This document shows, piece after piece, positions 1-5,988 of a stretch of DNA of 7,603 nt. Origin of the DNA: JAKFWF01 sp031365375 (GTDB lineage Bacteria; Pseudomonadota; Alphaproteobacteria; Rhizobiales; Hyphomicrobiaceae); NCBI GenBank assembly GCA_031365375.1, contig JANLXZ010000479.1, positions 1 to 7,603 of the forward strand, written 5' to 3'. The notes beneath the pieces are model-generated. The model was not told the origin of the DNA, did no database searches, and was given only the letters and a program-made list of their open reading frames with translations. Each line of letters begins with the position of its first letter. The first letter of the stretch is position 1. Both the position numbers and the translations under genes were made by a program.

Positions 1-133
1 CGTGCGCGTAACCGTCATCCTTCATCGAGCCGCCGCGATAGCCGCCAAGATCGGCAGCCGAAACAGACGAAGTTAGAGCTGCGACAGCGACAAGTGCTGC
101 CGAGGCGAGACTGGACTTCAAGTGGGTCGTCAT
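1..133 (-). CDS. Exported, probably outer-membrane beta-barrel protein, N-terminal fragment
   Basis: Only the first 44 codons lie in the window; the gene continues beyond base 1. Read on the minus strand, it starts at an ATG preceded by a GAGGA Shine-Dalgarno about seven bases upstream. The protein begins MTTHLKSS, followed by an Ala/Val/Leu-rich hydrophobic stretch (about residues 9-20) and a small-residue segment ending SVSAA. This is a classic Sec signal peptide with likely signal peptidase I cleavage after Ala26 or Ala27. The mature protein would begin near DLGGYRGGSMKDDGY. I associate this type of mature N-terminus with small outer-membrane beta-barrel proteins of Hyphomicrobiales and relatives, but the barrel itself is not visible here. 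The gene is divergent from the cysteine synthase operon and need not be functionally related. It is certainly coding and exported by appearance; the family is a guess. Confidence 0.75.
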   Translation of the reverse strand, partial: MTTHLKSSLASAALVAVAALTSSVSAADLGGYRGGSMKDDGYAH

Positions 134-204
134 GTGTGTCATCCTCGTGATACAGGCACTTGCGTGAGATGCCTTACTGCCTTCATGTTGCCCTTGGACA
201 ATGC

Positions 205-230
205 ACTCAGCTGAGTTAATCCGGGGTTAA
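205..230. repeat. Perfect 12-bp palindrome abutting an imperfect 15-bp palindrome (candidate operator)
   Basis: ACTCAGCTGAGT at 205-216 is a perfect inverted repeat. It runs directly into TTAATCCGGGGTTAA at 216-230, which is also symmetric apart from its centre and one mismatched pair. Two abutting dyads in a divergent promoter region are what one expects of a dimeric repressor or activator site, or of overlapping sites for two regulators. The regulator cannot be named. Chance occurrence of a 12-bp palindrome in this short region is low but not negligible. Confidence 0.4.
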
Positions 231-280
231 GCGCCGTCACGAATTCGGACGTGTGCGTAAAAGGTCGATGATCTGTATTC

Positions 281-287
281 AGGAGAG
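281..287 (+). promoter_or_regulatory. Shine-Dalgarno that fixes the TTG start of the cysteine synthase gene
   Basis: AGGAGAG lies eight bases before a TTG codon at 296. No ATG or GTG in frame lies close by that would keep the conserved N-terminal motif (GRTPLIRL at residues 12-19) intact with a comparable ribosome site. The TTG start is therefore preferred. Confidence 0.7.
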
Positions 288-295
288 ATCGCTGC

Positions 296-1351
296 TTGTT
301 CACCGCTGACACGATCGCCGAGGCCGTCGGCCGCACACCACTCATTCGATTGAGCCGTGCCTCGCAGGAGACCGGTTGCGAGATTCTAGGCAAGGCCGAG
401 TTCATGAACCCTGGCCAGTCGGTGAAAGACCGCGCTGCATTGTTCATTATACGAGATGCGGTGCGTCGCGGGACCTTGAAACCCGGCGGTACCATCGTCG
501 AGGGCACTGCCGGCAATACCGGCATTGGCCTCACCGTCATTGGCGCGGCACTGGGCTACAAATGCGTGATCGTCATTCCGCAAACGCAAGCTCAAGAAAA
601 AAAGGACGCATTGCGATTGCTCGGTGCCACCCTCGTCGAGGTACCGGCGGTCCCCTACAAGAACCCGAACAACTACATAAAGTATGCAGGGCGATTGGCC
701 GAAGCACTCAAGGCGAGCGAGCCCAATGGCGCGATCTTCGCCAACCAGTTTGACAACGTTGCCAACCGGCAGGCTCACGTCGAGACCACCGCTCCTGAAA
801 TCTTTGAGCAAACCGGCGGCAAACTCGACGGCTTCTGTTGCGCGGTCGGATCAGGCGGCACCATTGCGGGTGTTTCGAGCGGGCTGAAAGCGCGCCGCAA
901 TGATATCGCCATCGCACTCGCCGATGTCCACGGCGCGGCGCTGCACAGCTATTATACGACAGGTGAGTTGAAATCGGAGGGTTCCTCCATCACCGAAGGC
1001 ATCGGCCAGGGGCGCATCACCGCAAACCTCGAGGGGGCCGTTATCGATAGATCGTACCGGATCGACGACGCAGAAGCCGTCGAGATTGTCTACCGGCTGA
1101 TGATGGAGGAAGGGCTTTGCCTGGGGGCTTCGTCGGGCGTCAACATCGCCGGCGCCAAGCGATTGGCGAAAGAAATGGGCCCCGGACACACCATCGTGAC
1201 CATATTGTGCGACTACGGAACACGTTATCAATCCAAGTTGTTCAACCCCGAGTTCATGAAGTCCAAGGGATTGCCGGTTCCGCCGTGGCTCGTTGAAAAC
1301 CGCGCCGTCCCAGCCGTGTTTGCCGATCCCGACAAGGCGTCAGCTCAATGA
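296..1351 (+). CDS. cysK: Cysteine synthase-like PLP enzyme (long, TAGNTG-type)
   Basis: A 351-residue fold-type II PLP enzyme of the cysteine synthase/cystathionine beta-synthase family. O-acetylserine sulfhydrylases of this family make cysteine and acetate from O-acetylserine and sulfide in the cytosol. GRTPLIRL (12-19) opens the fold. NPGQSVKDRAA (38-48) carries the PLP lysine, Lys44. EGTAGNTGIGL (69-79) is the substrate/PLP loop with Asn74, and GSGGT (185-189) binds the PLP phosphate. GASSGVN near 277-283 contains the residue that contacts the pyridine nitrogen. The loop reads TAGNTG rather than the TSGNTG of classical CysK, and the protein is some 30-40 residues longer than CysK at its C-terminus. 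It therefore belongs to a distinct clade whose members are usually named cysteine synthase by similarity. A beta-elimination role (cysteine desulfhydrase) is an alternative. It starts at TTG and overlaps the next gene by ATGA, indicating translational coupling. Confidence 0.88.
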   Translation: MFTADTIAEAVGRTPLIRLSRASQETGCEILGKAEFMNPGQSVKDRAALFIIRDAVRRGTLKPGGTIVEGTAGNTGIGLTVIGAALGYKCVIVIPQTQAQEKKDALRLLGATLVEVPAVPYKNPNNYIKYAGRLAEALKASEPNGAIFANQFDNVANRQAHVETTAPEIFEQTGGKLDGFCCAVGSGGTIAGVSSGLKARRNDIAIALADVHGAALHSYYTTGELKSEGSSITEGIGQGRITANLEGAVIDRSYRIDDAEAVEIVYRLMMEEGLCLGASSGVNIAGAKRLAKEMGPGHTIVTILCDYGTRYQSKLFNPEFMKSKGLPVPPWLVENRAVPAVFADPDKASAQ

Positions 1352-2073
1352 CCGAGAAACTTTATCGCGACGACGCCTACCTTAAATCTACATCCGCGAA
1401 AATCTTGAGTGTGAATGAGCGCGGCGGCATCGTGCTGGATCGCACCGTGTTCTACGCATCGGCTGGCGGGCAGCCGGGCGATCTCGGCTCCATCGTTATT
1501 CCGGACATCGGCACAATCGCGATTGCCACTGCCGTCTACGATGCCGACAAGTCCACCATCGTGCACGTGCCATCTGCGCCCCTACCCTCGATGCCGACAC
1601 CGGGCACCACCGTCACCGCCAATCTCGACTGGAATCATCGTCACAAGTTGATGCGCATGCATACCGGGTTGCATCTGCTTTGTAGCTTGGTGAAATTCCC
1701 CGTGACTGGCGGCCAGATCGGCGCCGAGGAAGGCCGTCTCGATTTCGATATCGCCGACGCCGATGCGATAGACAAGGACCGATTGACCGCCGAACTCAAT
1801 TCACTGATTGACGGCAATCATAGTGTCGGCGAGCAGTGGATCACAGACGCAGAGCTGGAAGCCAATCCCAACTTGGTACGTACGATGGCCGTCAAGCCAC
1901 CGATGGGGTCGGGTCGCGTCCGCCTGGTTCTTATCGGTGACGGCGGCGTTATCGACCGCCAACCTTGCGGCGGCACACATGTAAGAAATACCAGCGAGAT
2001 TGGTCGACTGGCTGTTACAAAGATTGAAAAGAAGGGCAAATTGAACCGTCGCATCCGCGTCGCGTTTATTTGA
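1348..2073 (+). CDS. alaX: Alanyl-tRNA editing protein, AlaX type
   Basis: A 241-residue free-standing homologue of the editing domain of alanyl-tRNA synthetase. It hydrolyses serine (or glycine) wrongly attached to tRNA-Ala in the cytosol. The N-terminal part has FYASAGGQPGD (35-45), the usual small-barrel motif with GGQ that marks the medium or large AlaX forms. The C-terminal part carries the zinc site: HTGLH supplies His105 and His109, and CGGTH supplies Cys207 and His211. All four ligands are present, so the protein should be active. There is no aminoacylation, tRNA-recognition or DHHA1 domain, and the length suits AlaX rather than a broken AlaRS. Its ATG overlaps the stop of the cysteine synthase gene (ATGA), so the two are probably translated together. 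The sulfurtransferase gene follows after 35 bases. Its place in a cysteine operon suggests that it guards tRNA-Ala when serine-derived amino acid pools change; this is inference. Confidence 0.93.
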   Translation: MTEKLYRDDAYLKSTSAKILSVNERGGIVLDRTVFYASAGGQPGDLGSIVIPDIGTIAIATAVYDADKSTIVHVPSAPLPSMPTPGTTVTANLDWNHRHKLMRMHTGLHLLCSLVKFPVTGGQIGAEEGRLDFDIADADAIDKDRLTAELNSLIDGNHSVGEQWITDAELEANPNLVRTMAVKPPMGSGRVRLVLIGDGGVIDRQPCGGTHVRNTSEIGRLAVTKIEKKGKLNRRIRVAFI

Positions 2074-2108
2074 ACCCGAACATCGTCCCTTAGAGGAAAA
2101 AACGCGCC

Positions 2109-2975
2109 ATGACAGAAAGTGCATCGAAGTTTTTGGTGGAAACGTCATGGCTCGCCGAGCGCATGGGCGCGCCCGATCTCATCATCCTTGATGGATCGAT
2201 GCATTTGCCGACAGCCAAACGGGATGCCTTTGCCGAATATAAAGAAGAGCACATACCCGGCGCCATGTTCTTTGATATAAACGATATCGCGGATGAGAAA
2301 TCGTCGCTGCCGCATATGCTTCCGACAGCGGCTAAATTCGCAAGCCGGATGCGCAAGATGGGTATCGGCGACGGCATGCGCATCGTCGTCTACGATAGCG
2401 AGGGGCTGTATTCGGCGGCACGCGTGTGGTGGATGTTCCGCACCATGGGGCATGAAGATGTGGCCGTTCTCAACGGCGGCCTGAAAAAATGGAAAGCAGA
2501 GGGTCGCCCGATTACCGACGAAGTGACTCAACTGCGCACGCCGCGCCACTTCACTGGCCGCCTGATCGCCGAGCTCGTGCGCGACAAGGATGACGTGCAG
2601 GCGTTGATCGGCTCGAAGACCACGCAAATCGTCGATGCGCGTGCCGCTGGCCGGTTCGCCGGCACAACACCCGAGCCCCGCGCTGGCCTTCGTTCAGGAC
2701 ATATTCCCAGTTCCAAGAACGTGCCCTTCGGATCGCTGCTTAACGCCGATGGCACTTTGAAACCGGCAGGCGAATTGGCCCCAATCTTCAAAGCCGCCGG
2801 CGTCGATCCGATGAAACCGGTTGTCGCATCTTGCGGATCAGGTGTCACCGCCGGCGTCATCGCGCTTGCGTTGGCGCAGCTGGGGCAGCCGAATGCGGCT
2901 GTCTACGACGGTTCCTGGAGCGAGTGGGGTCTCGAAGACGCCGGCACCCCCGTTGCCACTGGCCCCAACGGCTGA
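2109..2975 (+). CDS. sseA: 3-mercaptopyruvate sulfurtransferase
   Basis: A 288-residue protein of two rhodanese domains: an N-terminal inactive one (about 10-135) and a C-terminal catalytic one (about 160-285). It takes sulfur from 3-mercaptopyruvate, the deamination product of cysteine, onto its active-site cysteine and passes it to cyanide, thiols or thioredoxin. The catalytic loop reads CGSGVTA with Cys242. The CG(S/T)GVT form is typical of mercaptopyruvate sulfurtransferases, whereas thiosulfate sulfurtransferases usually have CRKGVT. The conserved DARAAGRF (about 176-183) and the RSGHIPSSKNVPF element before the active site also fit. There is no signal peptide, so it is cytosolic. AGAGGAAA about ten bases upstream is a good ribosome site for this ATG. 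It is the third gene of the cysteine operon and ends six bases before the convergent methyltransferase gene. Confidence 0.94.
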   Translation: MTESASKFLVETSWLAERMGAPDLIILDGSMHLPTAKRDAFAEYKEEHIPGAMFFDINDIADEKSSLPHMLPTAAKFASRMRKMGIGDGMRIVVYDSEGLYSAARVWWMFRTMGHEDVAVLNGGLKKWKAEGRPITDEVTQLRTPRHFTGRLIAELVRDKDDVQALIGSKTTQIVDARAAGRFAGTTPEPRAGLRSGHIPSSKNVPFGSLLNADGTLKPAGELAPIFKAAGVDPMKPVVASCGSGVTAGVIALALAQLGQPNAAVYDGSWSEWGLEDAGTPVATGPNG

Positions 2976-2985
2976 GGCGCCTCAG
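2972..2985. repeat. 14-bp perfect palindrome holding both convergent stop codons
   Basis: CTGAGGCGCCTCAG is a perfect inverted repeat. TGA at 2973-2975 ends the sulfurtransferase on the plus strand. TCA at 2982-2984 is the TGA that ends the methyltransferase on the minus strand. As RNA it would form a five-pair stem with a GCGC loop from either direction. There is no T-run on either side, so it is not a canonical intrinsic terminator. It may be a minimal bidirectional 3'-end element, or simply the way two converging genes share a stop region. Confidence 0.55.
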
Positions 2986-4097
2986 GTCGCCTTGGTAATC
3001 ACCATGAAGCAGTGCACGTAGTCCATCGCGTGCCCTTCCGGGTTGGCGGCAACCGTGTCCTCGTACATCCTATAGAAACGGTCGACGATCGACTGCCGTT
3101 CGGCAGCATCGCGGCCCTTGTCCAACGCTCCCGCGAACGTGCTTTCTGTCCAAGATCGCAGCGTCGGGATGTACGCCTTGGCAAACGCGCGCGCATCGCC
3201 GTGACGCTTGAAGTCATCAGCATACGGACAGCTCGTCACACGTGTGGAAATGTGATCGAGCCGTAAGCCTGCCTGCGCCACCGGTGATCCATCCTCGATA
3301 AACGGCTGAGCGAACTCGGCCGGTGTTTTGTAGAATTGCGGAAACGTCGCAGCACGATATTCCGTGTCGCCAATTTCCCCCGCATCACGCAGCGCCCGCC
3401 AATGGCGCGTGAACTCGGCGAACATGTTGATGCCGCCCGTCGCGCCCAAATACCGACCAGATTCGTCCTCGCAGAAATTGGCTAAGACGAGTTTCGCGCC
3501 AGGACGCATCTCGCGTGCCCGCGCCAATAAAATCGTTTGCCAATCGGCCATCGACTGTGCCCGAAACGCTGCGCGCTCTAATTCAGTCCCGCCAACCGCC
3601 TGCACGGCATCGTCGATCGGTGCAGGCAAACGCGACAACCAGTGCATCGCCGTTGCCGAGAACCCAAGCGACAGTGTGTTGTCGGGTAGGATTTGGCGGT
3701 AGAAACTCGTGCCGCTGCCAAATGTCATGACACCAGGTTGCTGGCCGAGTGGCGTGCCCTCTTGGCTTCCGAGATGGCCATGAACGAGCCGGAACAATGC
3801 CGAGAAATCGTTGTGCGGCAAATCGGTGTAGGTGATTGAGATCTGCCGACCACACCCCTTCGACCTTAGCGCCGACACGATCCGCCGCATCAAATCGAGC
3901 GACGTTCCACCGTCGGCCGCGCCATAATCGGCAATGGCGAAGGGGCCTGAACTCTCGGCGAGATCCATTTCGGCCAGCGCTTTCATCACCAGGTCGCCGG
4001 CGGCATCAATCACGGCTTTGGCGCCAACCGTATTCTCGCTGTAGTAGCCCGCGCCCCGCATTGCGATGATCGGCGCTACCCCGCTCGCTTGTGTCAT
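2982..4097 (-). CDS. SABATH-family (Methyltransf_7) SAM-dependent carboxyl methyltransferase
   Basis: A 371-residue protein resembling plant SABATH enzymes, which methylate the carboxyl group of small acids such as salicylate, jasmonate and indole-3-acetate using S-adenosylmethionine. MRGAGYYSENT (13-23) matches the SABATH opening loop. ADYGAADGGTSL (56-67) is SAM motif I. YTDLPHNDFSALFR (90-103) is the characteristic DLPxNDF block. SFYRQILPDNTL (131-142) and FSATAMHWLS (146-155) match the SFY and HWLS blocks; the Trp of HWLS contacts the substrate carboxylate in characterised members. The position of the conserved loop Gln appears to be Ala26. Upstream in-frame codons extend to 4421 but would overlap the divergent ligase gene; the ATG at 4097 has AAGGA seven bases before it and is preferred. 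It stands alone on this strand, sharing its promoter region with the ligase. No signal peptide, so cytosolic. Substrate unknown. Confidence 0.88.
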   Translation of the reverse strand: MTQASGVAPIIAMRGAGYYSENTVGAKAVIDAAGDLVMKALAEMDLAESSGPFAIADYGAADGGTSLDLMRRIVSALRSKGCGRQISITYTDLPHNDFSALFRLVHGHLGSQEGTPLGQQPGVMTFGSGTSFYRQILPDNTLSLGFSATAMHWLSRLPAPIDDAVQAVGGTELERAAFRAQSMADWQTILLARAREMRPGAKLVLANFCEDESGRYLGATGGINMFAEFTRHWRALRDAGEIGDTEYRAATFPQFYKTPAEFAQPFIEDGSPVAQAGLRLDHISTRVTSCPYADDFKRHGDARAFAKAYIPTLRSWTESTFAGALDKGRDAAERQSIVDRFYRMYEDTVAANPEGHAMDYVHCFMVITKAT

Positions 4098-4226
4098 GAA
4101 CTGATCCTTGGCTCCTTGTTGGTCGTTTTCTCGGCCATCCTGAAAGCGAATGGCGCCGACTGCAAGCATGCTGGCGCGCGTAATCGGTCGATGTAGTATG
4201 CGGCTATCGGCAGTCTGGAGGCTCGT
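4098..4226. promoter_or_regulatory. Divergent promoter region between methyltransferase and acyl-CoA ligase
   Basis: This 129-base gap must hold the promoters of two genes that diverge from it, which makes joint control plausible. A small palindrome, AGCATGCT, sits near its centre at 4165-4172. On the minus strand TTGCAG followed 17 bases later by CAGGAT is a weak promoter candidate. I find no convincing plus-strand -35/-10 pair. Confidence 0.45.
4217..4221 (+). promoter_or_regulatory. Shine-Dalgarno that fixes the TTG start of the acyl-CoA ligase
   Basis: GGAGG lies five bases before the TTG at 4227. The protein read from this TTG begins with a typical N-terminal helix of the adenylate-forming family (SVHEAFAATTARRPNAAFL), so the start loses nothing. 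The 11-mer GGAGGCTCGTT recurs at 6819-6829 before the GFA gene. Confidence 0.7.
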
Positions 4227-5843
4227 TTGCGTTACCAATCTGTTCATGAGGCGTTTGCTGCAACGACGGCACGACGACCGAACGCGGCTTTTCTCTGCGT
4301 GCCTGCACGCGATGGGCGCGCATGGTCGCCACAAGGCGGCGATATCACCTACGGCGAAATGGCGGCGCGGGTTAAGCGGCTGCGTGTTCGGTACGCAGCG
4401 GCCGGATATGGGCCGGGCCATCGGGTCGCGCTCCTATTGGAGAACCGGCCGGTTTTCTTCGAGCACTATTTAGCATTGAACGCACTTGGTGTTGGCATCG
4501 TGCCGATCAACCCCGACTATCGCCACGACGAGATGGCGTATCAGATGGCACACAGCCGCGCCGACCTGATGGCCTGTGTGAGCGAGAGGGTAGCCGATCT
4601 GGAGCGCGTCGCGGCGCAGCGCGAAAAGCCGTTGCCGGTTCTGGATGCCGACGATTTGCCCGGCAAATTCCCCTCACCCATTGATCGCGCCGGCGCGTGG
4701 GACCCCGGCCTTAACGCCGAGTGCAGCCTGATGTACACGTCCGGTACGACTGGCCGGCCAAAGGCGTGCGTTTTGACCAACCGCTACTATCTGGAGGCGG
4801 GCAGTTGGTATGCATCGCTTGGCGGACTATGCGCAATTCGCGACGGTGGCGATCGCGTCTACAATCCCCTCCCACTCTATCACATGAACGCGCAGGCCGT
4901 TGCCGCGACCATGGTCATGTTGACAGGCAACTGTTTGATCGTCCCGGAGCGCTTCAGCCCATCGCGCTGGTGGGCGGAAATCGCGGACACGAAGGCGACG
5001 ATCATCCACTATCTCGGCGTCGTGCCGCCGCTATTGTTAAAGCAGCCGCCATCGCCCGCAGATCGTGCGCATGGTGTCCGCTTTGGCCTTGGTGCCGGCG
5101 TGGAGCCACAGTTGCATCAACCATTCGAGGCACGCTTCGGGTTTCCATTGGTCGAGATATGGGGAATGACCGAAACGGGACGCATCCTTGCGGTCATCGA
5201 AGAGCCCCGCCGCATCGACACCCGGGCATTTGGCCGGCCGCTGCGCGGCCTCGAGGCTCGGGTGGTCGATGCGCAGGATCGGGAACTACCGCGCAACACC
5301 GATGGCGAACTGGTGGTGCGCTGGGGCGGGCCGGAGGGGCCACGGCACGGATTTTTCGCGGGCTATCTCGACAATGAACCAGCCACCGCCGAAGCTTGGC
5401 GCGACGGCTGGTTCCACACCGGCGATACCGTCCGCCAAGATGAAACCGGAATGCTTTTCTTTGTTGACCGGTCGAAAAATATGATCCGGCGTTCCGGGGA
5501 AAATATTGCCGCAGCCGAAGTCGAGGCCGTCTTACAATCAGCCCCGTTTGTACATCAAGTCGCCGTGCTGGCATGCCCCGACGAGACACGTGAGGCAGAA
5601 GTGCTCGCCTGCGTGGTCCCGCGAAAGGGCGAAACACCCGATCACGCGCTGGCAAAATGTGTTCACGCCTGGGCAGATGCACGTCTGGCCTATTACAAAG
5701 CTCCGGGCTGGGTGCTGTTCCTGGATGCTCTACCCACCACTGGGACGCAAAAAATCCAGAAGCATCAAATTTTTTCCACAGGCGAGGATCCCCGCGCCAG
5801 AGCCAGTATTTTCGACCTCCGCCACTTGAAGAAACGCCGATAA
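4227..5843 (+). CDS. AMP-forming acyl-CoA ligase, CaiC-like
   Basis: A 538-residue adenylate-forming enzyme that activates a carboxylic acid with ATP to an acyl-AMP and then transfers it to coenzyme A. The P-loop-like YTSGTTGRPKA begins at residue 170. WGMTETG (312-318) is the core A5 motif. GWFHTGD (394-400) and DRSKNMIRRSGENI (414-427) give the ribose-binding Asp400, Arg415 and the hinge. The C-terminal TGTQKIQKHQI contains the adenylation lysine, Lys509. All catalytic elements are intact. The overall pattern, including SRWWAEI and ATIIHYLGVVPPLLL, resembles the crotonobetaine/carnitine-CoA ligase-like group, but that group covers many substrates and carnitine use is not implied. It starts at TTG with a good ribosome site. 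It is divergent from the SABATH methyltransferase and lies 165 bases before the SDR gene, which may be read from the same transcript or from its own leader. Confidence 0.92.
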   Translation: MRYQSVHEAFAATTARRPNAAFLCVPARDGRAWSPQGGDITYGEMAARVKRLRVRYAAAGYGPGHRVALLLENRPVFFEHYLALNALGVGIVPINPDYRHDEMAYQMAHSRADLMACVSERVADLERVAAQREKPLPVLDADDLPGKFPSPIDRAGAWDPGLNAECSLMYTSGTTGRPKACVLTNRYYLEAGSWYASLGGLCAIRDGGDRVYNPLPLYHMNAQAVAATMVMLTGNCLIVPERFSPSRWWAEIADTKATIIHYLGVVPPLLLKQPPSPADRAHGVRFGLGAGVEPQLHQPFEARFGFPLVEIWGMTETGRILAVIEEPRRIDTRAFGRPLRGLEARVVDAQDRELPRNTDGELVVRWGGPEGPRHGFFAGYLDNEPATAEAWRDGWFHTGDTVRQDETGMLFFVDRSKNMIRRSGENIAAAEVEAVLQSAPFVHQVAVLACPDETREAEVLACVVPRKGETPDHALAKCVHAWADARLAYYKAPGWVLFLDALPTTGTQKIQKHQIFSTGEDPRARASIFDLRHLKKRR

Positions 5844-5860
5844 AGCGGGGTTTATCCACA
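5772..5860 (+). other. Two DnaA-box matches 80 bp apart
   Basis: TTTTCCACA (5772-5780), inside the end of the ligase gene, and TTATCCACA (5852-5860), just after its stop, both match the TTWTNCACA consensus in the same orientation. The second is the perfect high-affinity form. There is no AT-rich unwinding region, dnaA, dnaN, parAB or further box cluster nearby, so this is not an origin. At most it is a DnaA-binding or DnaA-titrating spot. The second box also forms part of a weak GATAAA/TTTATC inverted repeat (5839-5856) around the ligase stop codon. Confidence 0.25.
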
Positions 5861-5871
5861 ATCGACGCGTT

Positions 5872-5895
5872 GCCGCAATCGCGCCCTGTTGCGGC
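5872..5895 (+). terminator. GC-rich hairpin after the ligase gene, terminator-like without U-run
   Basis: GCCGCAA (5872-5878) and TTGCGGC (5889-5895) form a perfect seven-pair stem around a ten-base loop, 28 bases after the ligase stop. It is followed by CAGAGCCC, not by a T-tract, so intrinsic termination is doubtful. It may protect the 3' end of the ligase message or form part of the leader of the next gene. Confidence 0.35.
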
Positions 5896-5906
5896 CAGAG
5901 CCCGAC

Positions 5907-5946
5907 CCGAATCGGAGTTGCATTTAGATGTCGTTAGCCGAATCGG
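5907..5946. repeat. Two copies of the dyad CCGAATCGG, 31 bp apart (candidate operator pair)
   Basis: CCGAATCGG occurs at 5907-5915 and 5938-5946. Each copy is itself symmetric (CCGA-A-TCGG), and the 31-bp offset is close to three turns of the helix, so a dimeric regulator could bind both on one face. The copies could instead pair with each other in RNA, giving eight of nine base pairs with a single A-A mismatch around a 22-base loop. They lie 60-100 bases before the SDR gene. Confidence 0.4.
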
Positions 5947-5963
5947 CGTGATGTTGCGTTGGC

Positions 5964-5988
5964 CGGGACACCGGTATTCAGGTGCCCG
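5964..5988 (+). promoter_or_regulatory. Hairpin just upstream of the SDR ribosome site
   Basis: CGGG-A-CACC (5964-5972) pairs with GGTGCCCG (5981-5988) to give eight pairs with one bulged A (5968) around the eight-base loop GGTATTCA. The AGGAGG Shine-Dalgarno of the SDR gene begins seven bases after the stem and stays free. The hairpin could stabilise the 5' end of a processed transcript or take part in alternative folding of the leader. There is no U-run. Confidence 0.4.

Larger units (their letters stand above)
134..295. promoter_or_regulatory. Divergent intergenic region between exported protein gene and cysteine operon
   Basis: These 162 bases separate two genes that read away from each other, so both promoters should lie here. 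I see no convincing -35/-10 pair on either strand. The best plus-strand candidate is TTGGAC at 194-199, 17 bases before TAATCC at 217-222, which is weak. The clearest structure is the palindrome at 205-230, which would overlap that candidate -10. Minus-strand reading through the region shows no motif-bearing protein. Confidence 0.5.

Noticed and set aside
139..540. A 133-codon minus-strand frame across the divergent gap and the start of the cysteine synthase gene
   Set aside because: Overlaps the cysteine synthase N-terminus with its PLP lysine, lacks any family motif, and would occupy the promoter region of both flanking genes.
4098..4421. N-terminal extension of the methyltransferase frame up to an ATG at 4421
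   Set aside because: It would overlap about 195 bases of the divergent ligase gene, has no SABATH-like sequence, and is rich in Arg and Cys. The ATG at 4097 has its own ribosome site and keeps the whole conserved domain.
4721..5377. A 218-codon plus-strand frame inside the ligase gene
   Set aside because: It lies in another frame of a gene with all adenylate-forming motifs intact and shows an Arg/Gly-rich composition typical of shadows.
4227..5843. Naming the ligase CaiC and inferring carnitine metabolism
   Set aside because: The similarity is to a broad ligase group; no carnitine transporter, CaiA-, CaiB- or CaiD-like gene is in the window.
5839..5856. GATAAA/TTTATC inverted repeat around the ligase stop codon as a terminator
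   Set aside because: The six-pair stem is AT-rich and weak, includes coding bases, and is not followed by a T-run.
5772..5860. A replication origin based on two DnaA boxes
   Set aside because: Only two boxes, no AT-rich unwinding element, no replication genes nearby, and one box is inside a coding region.
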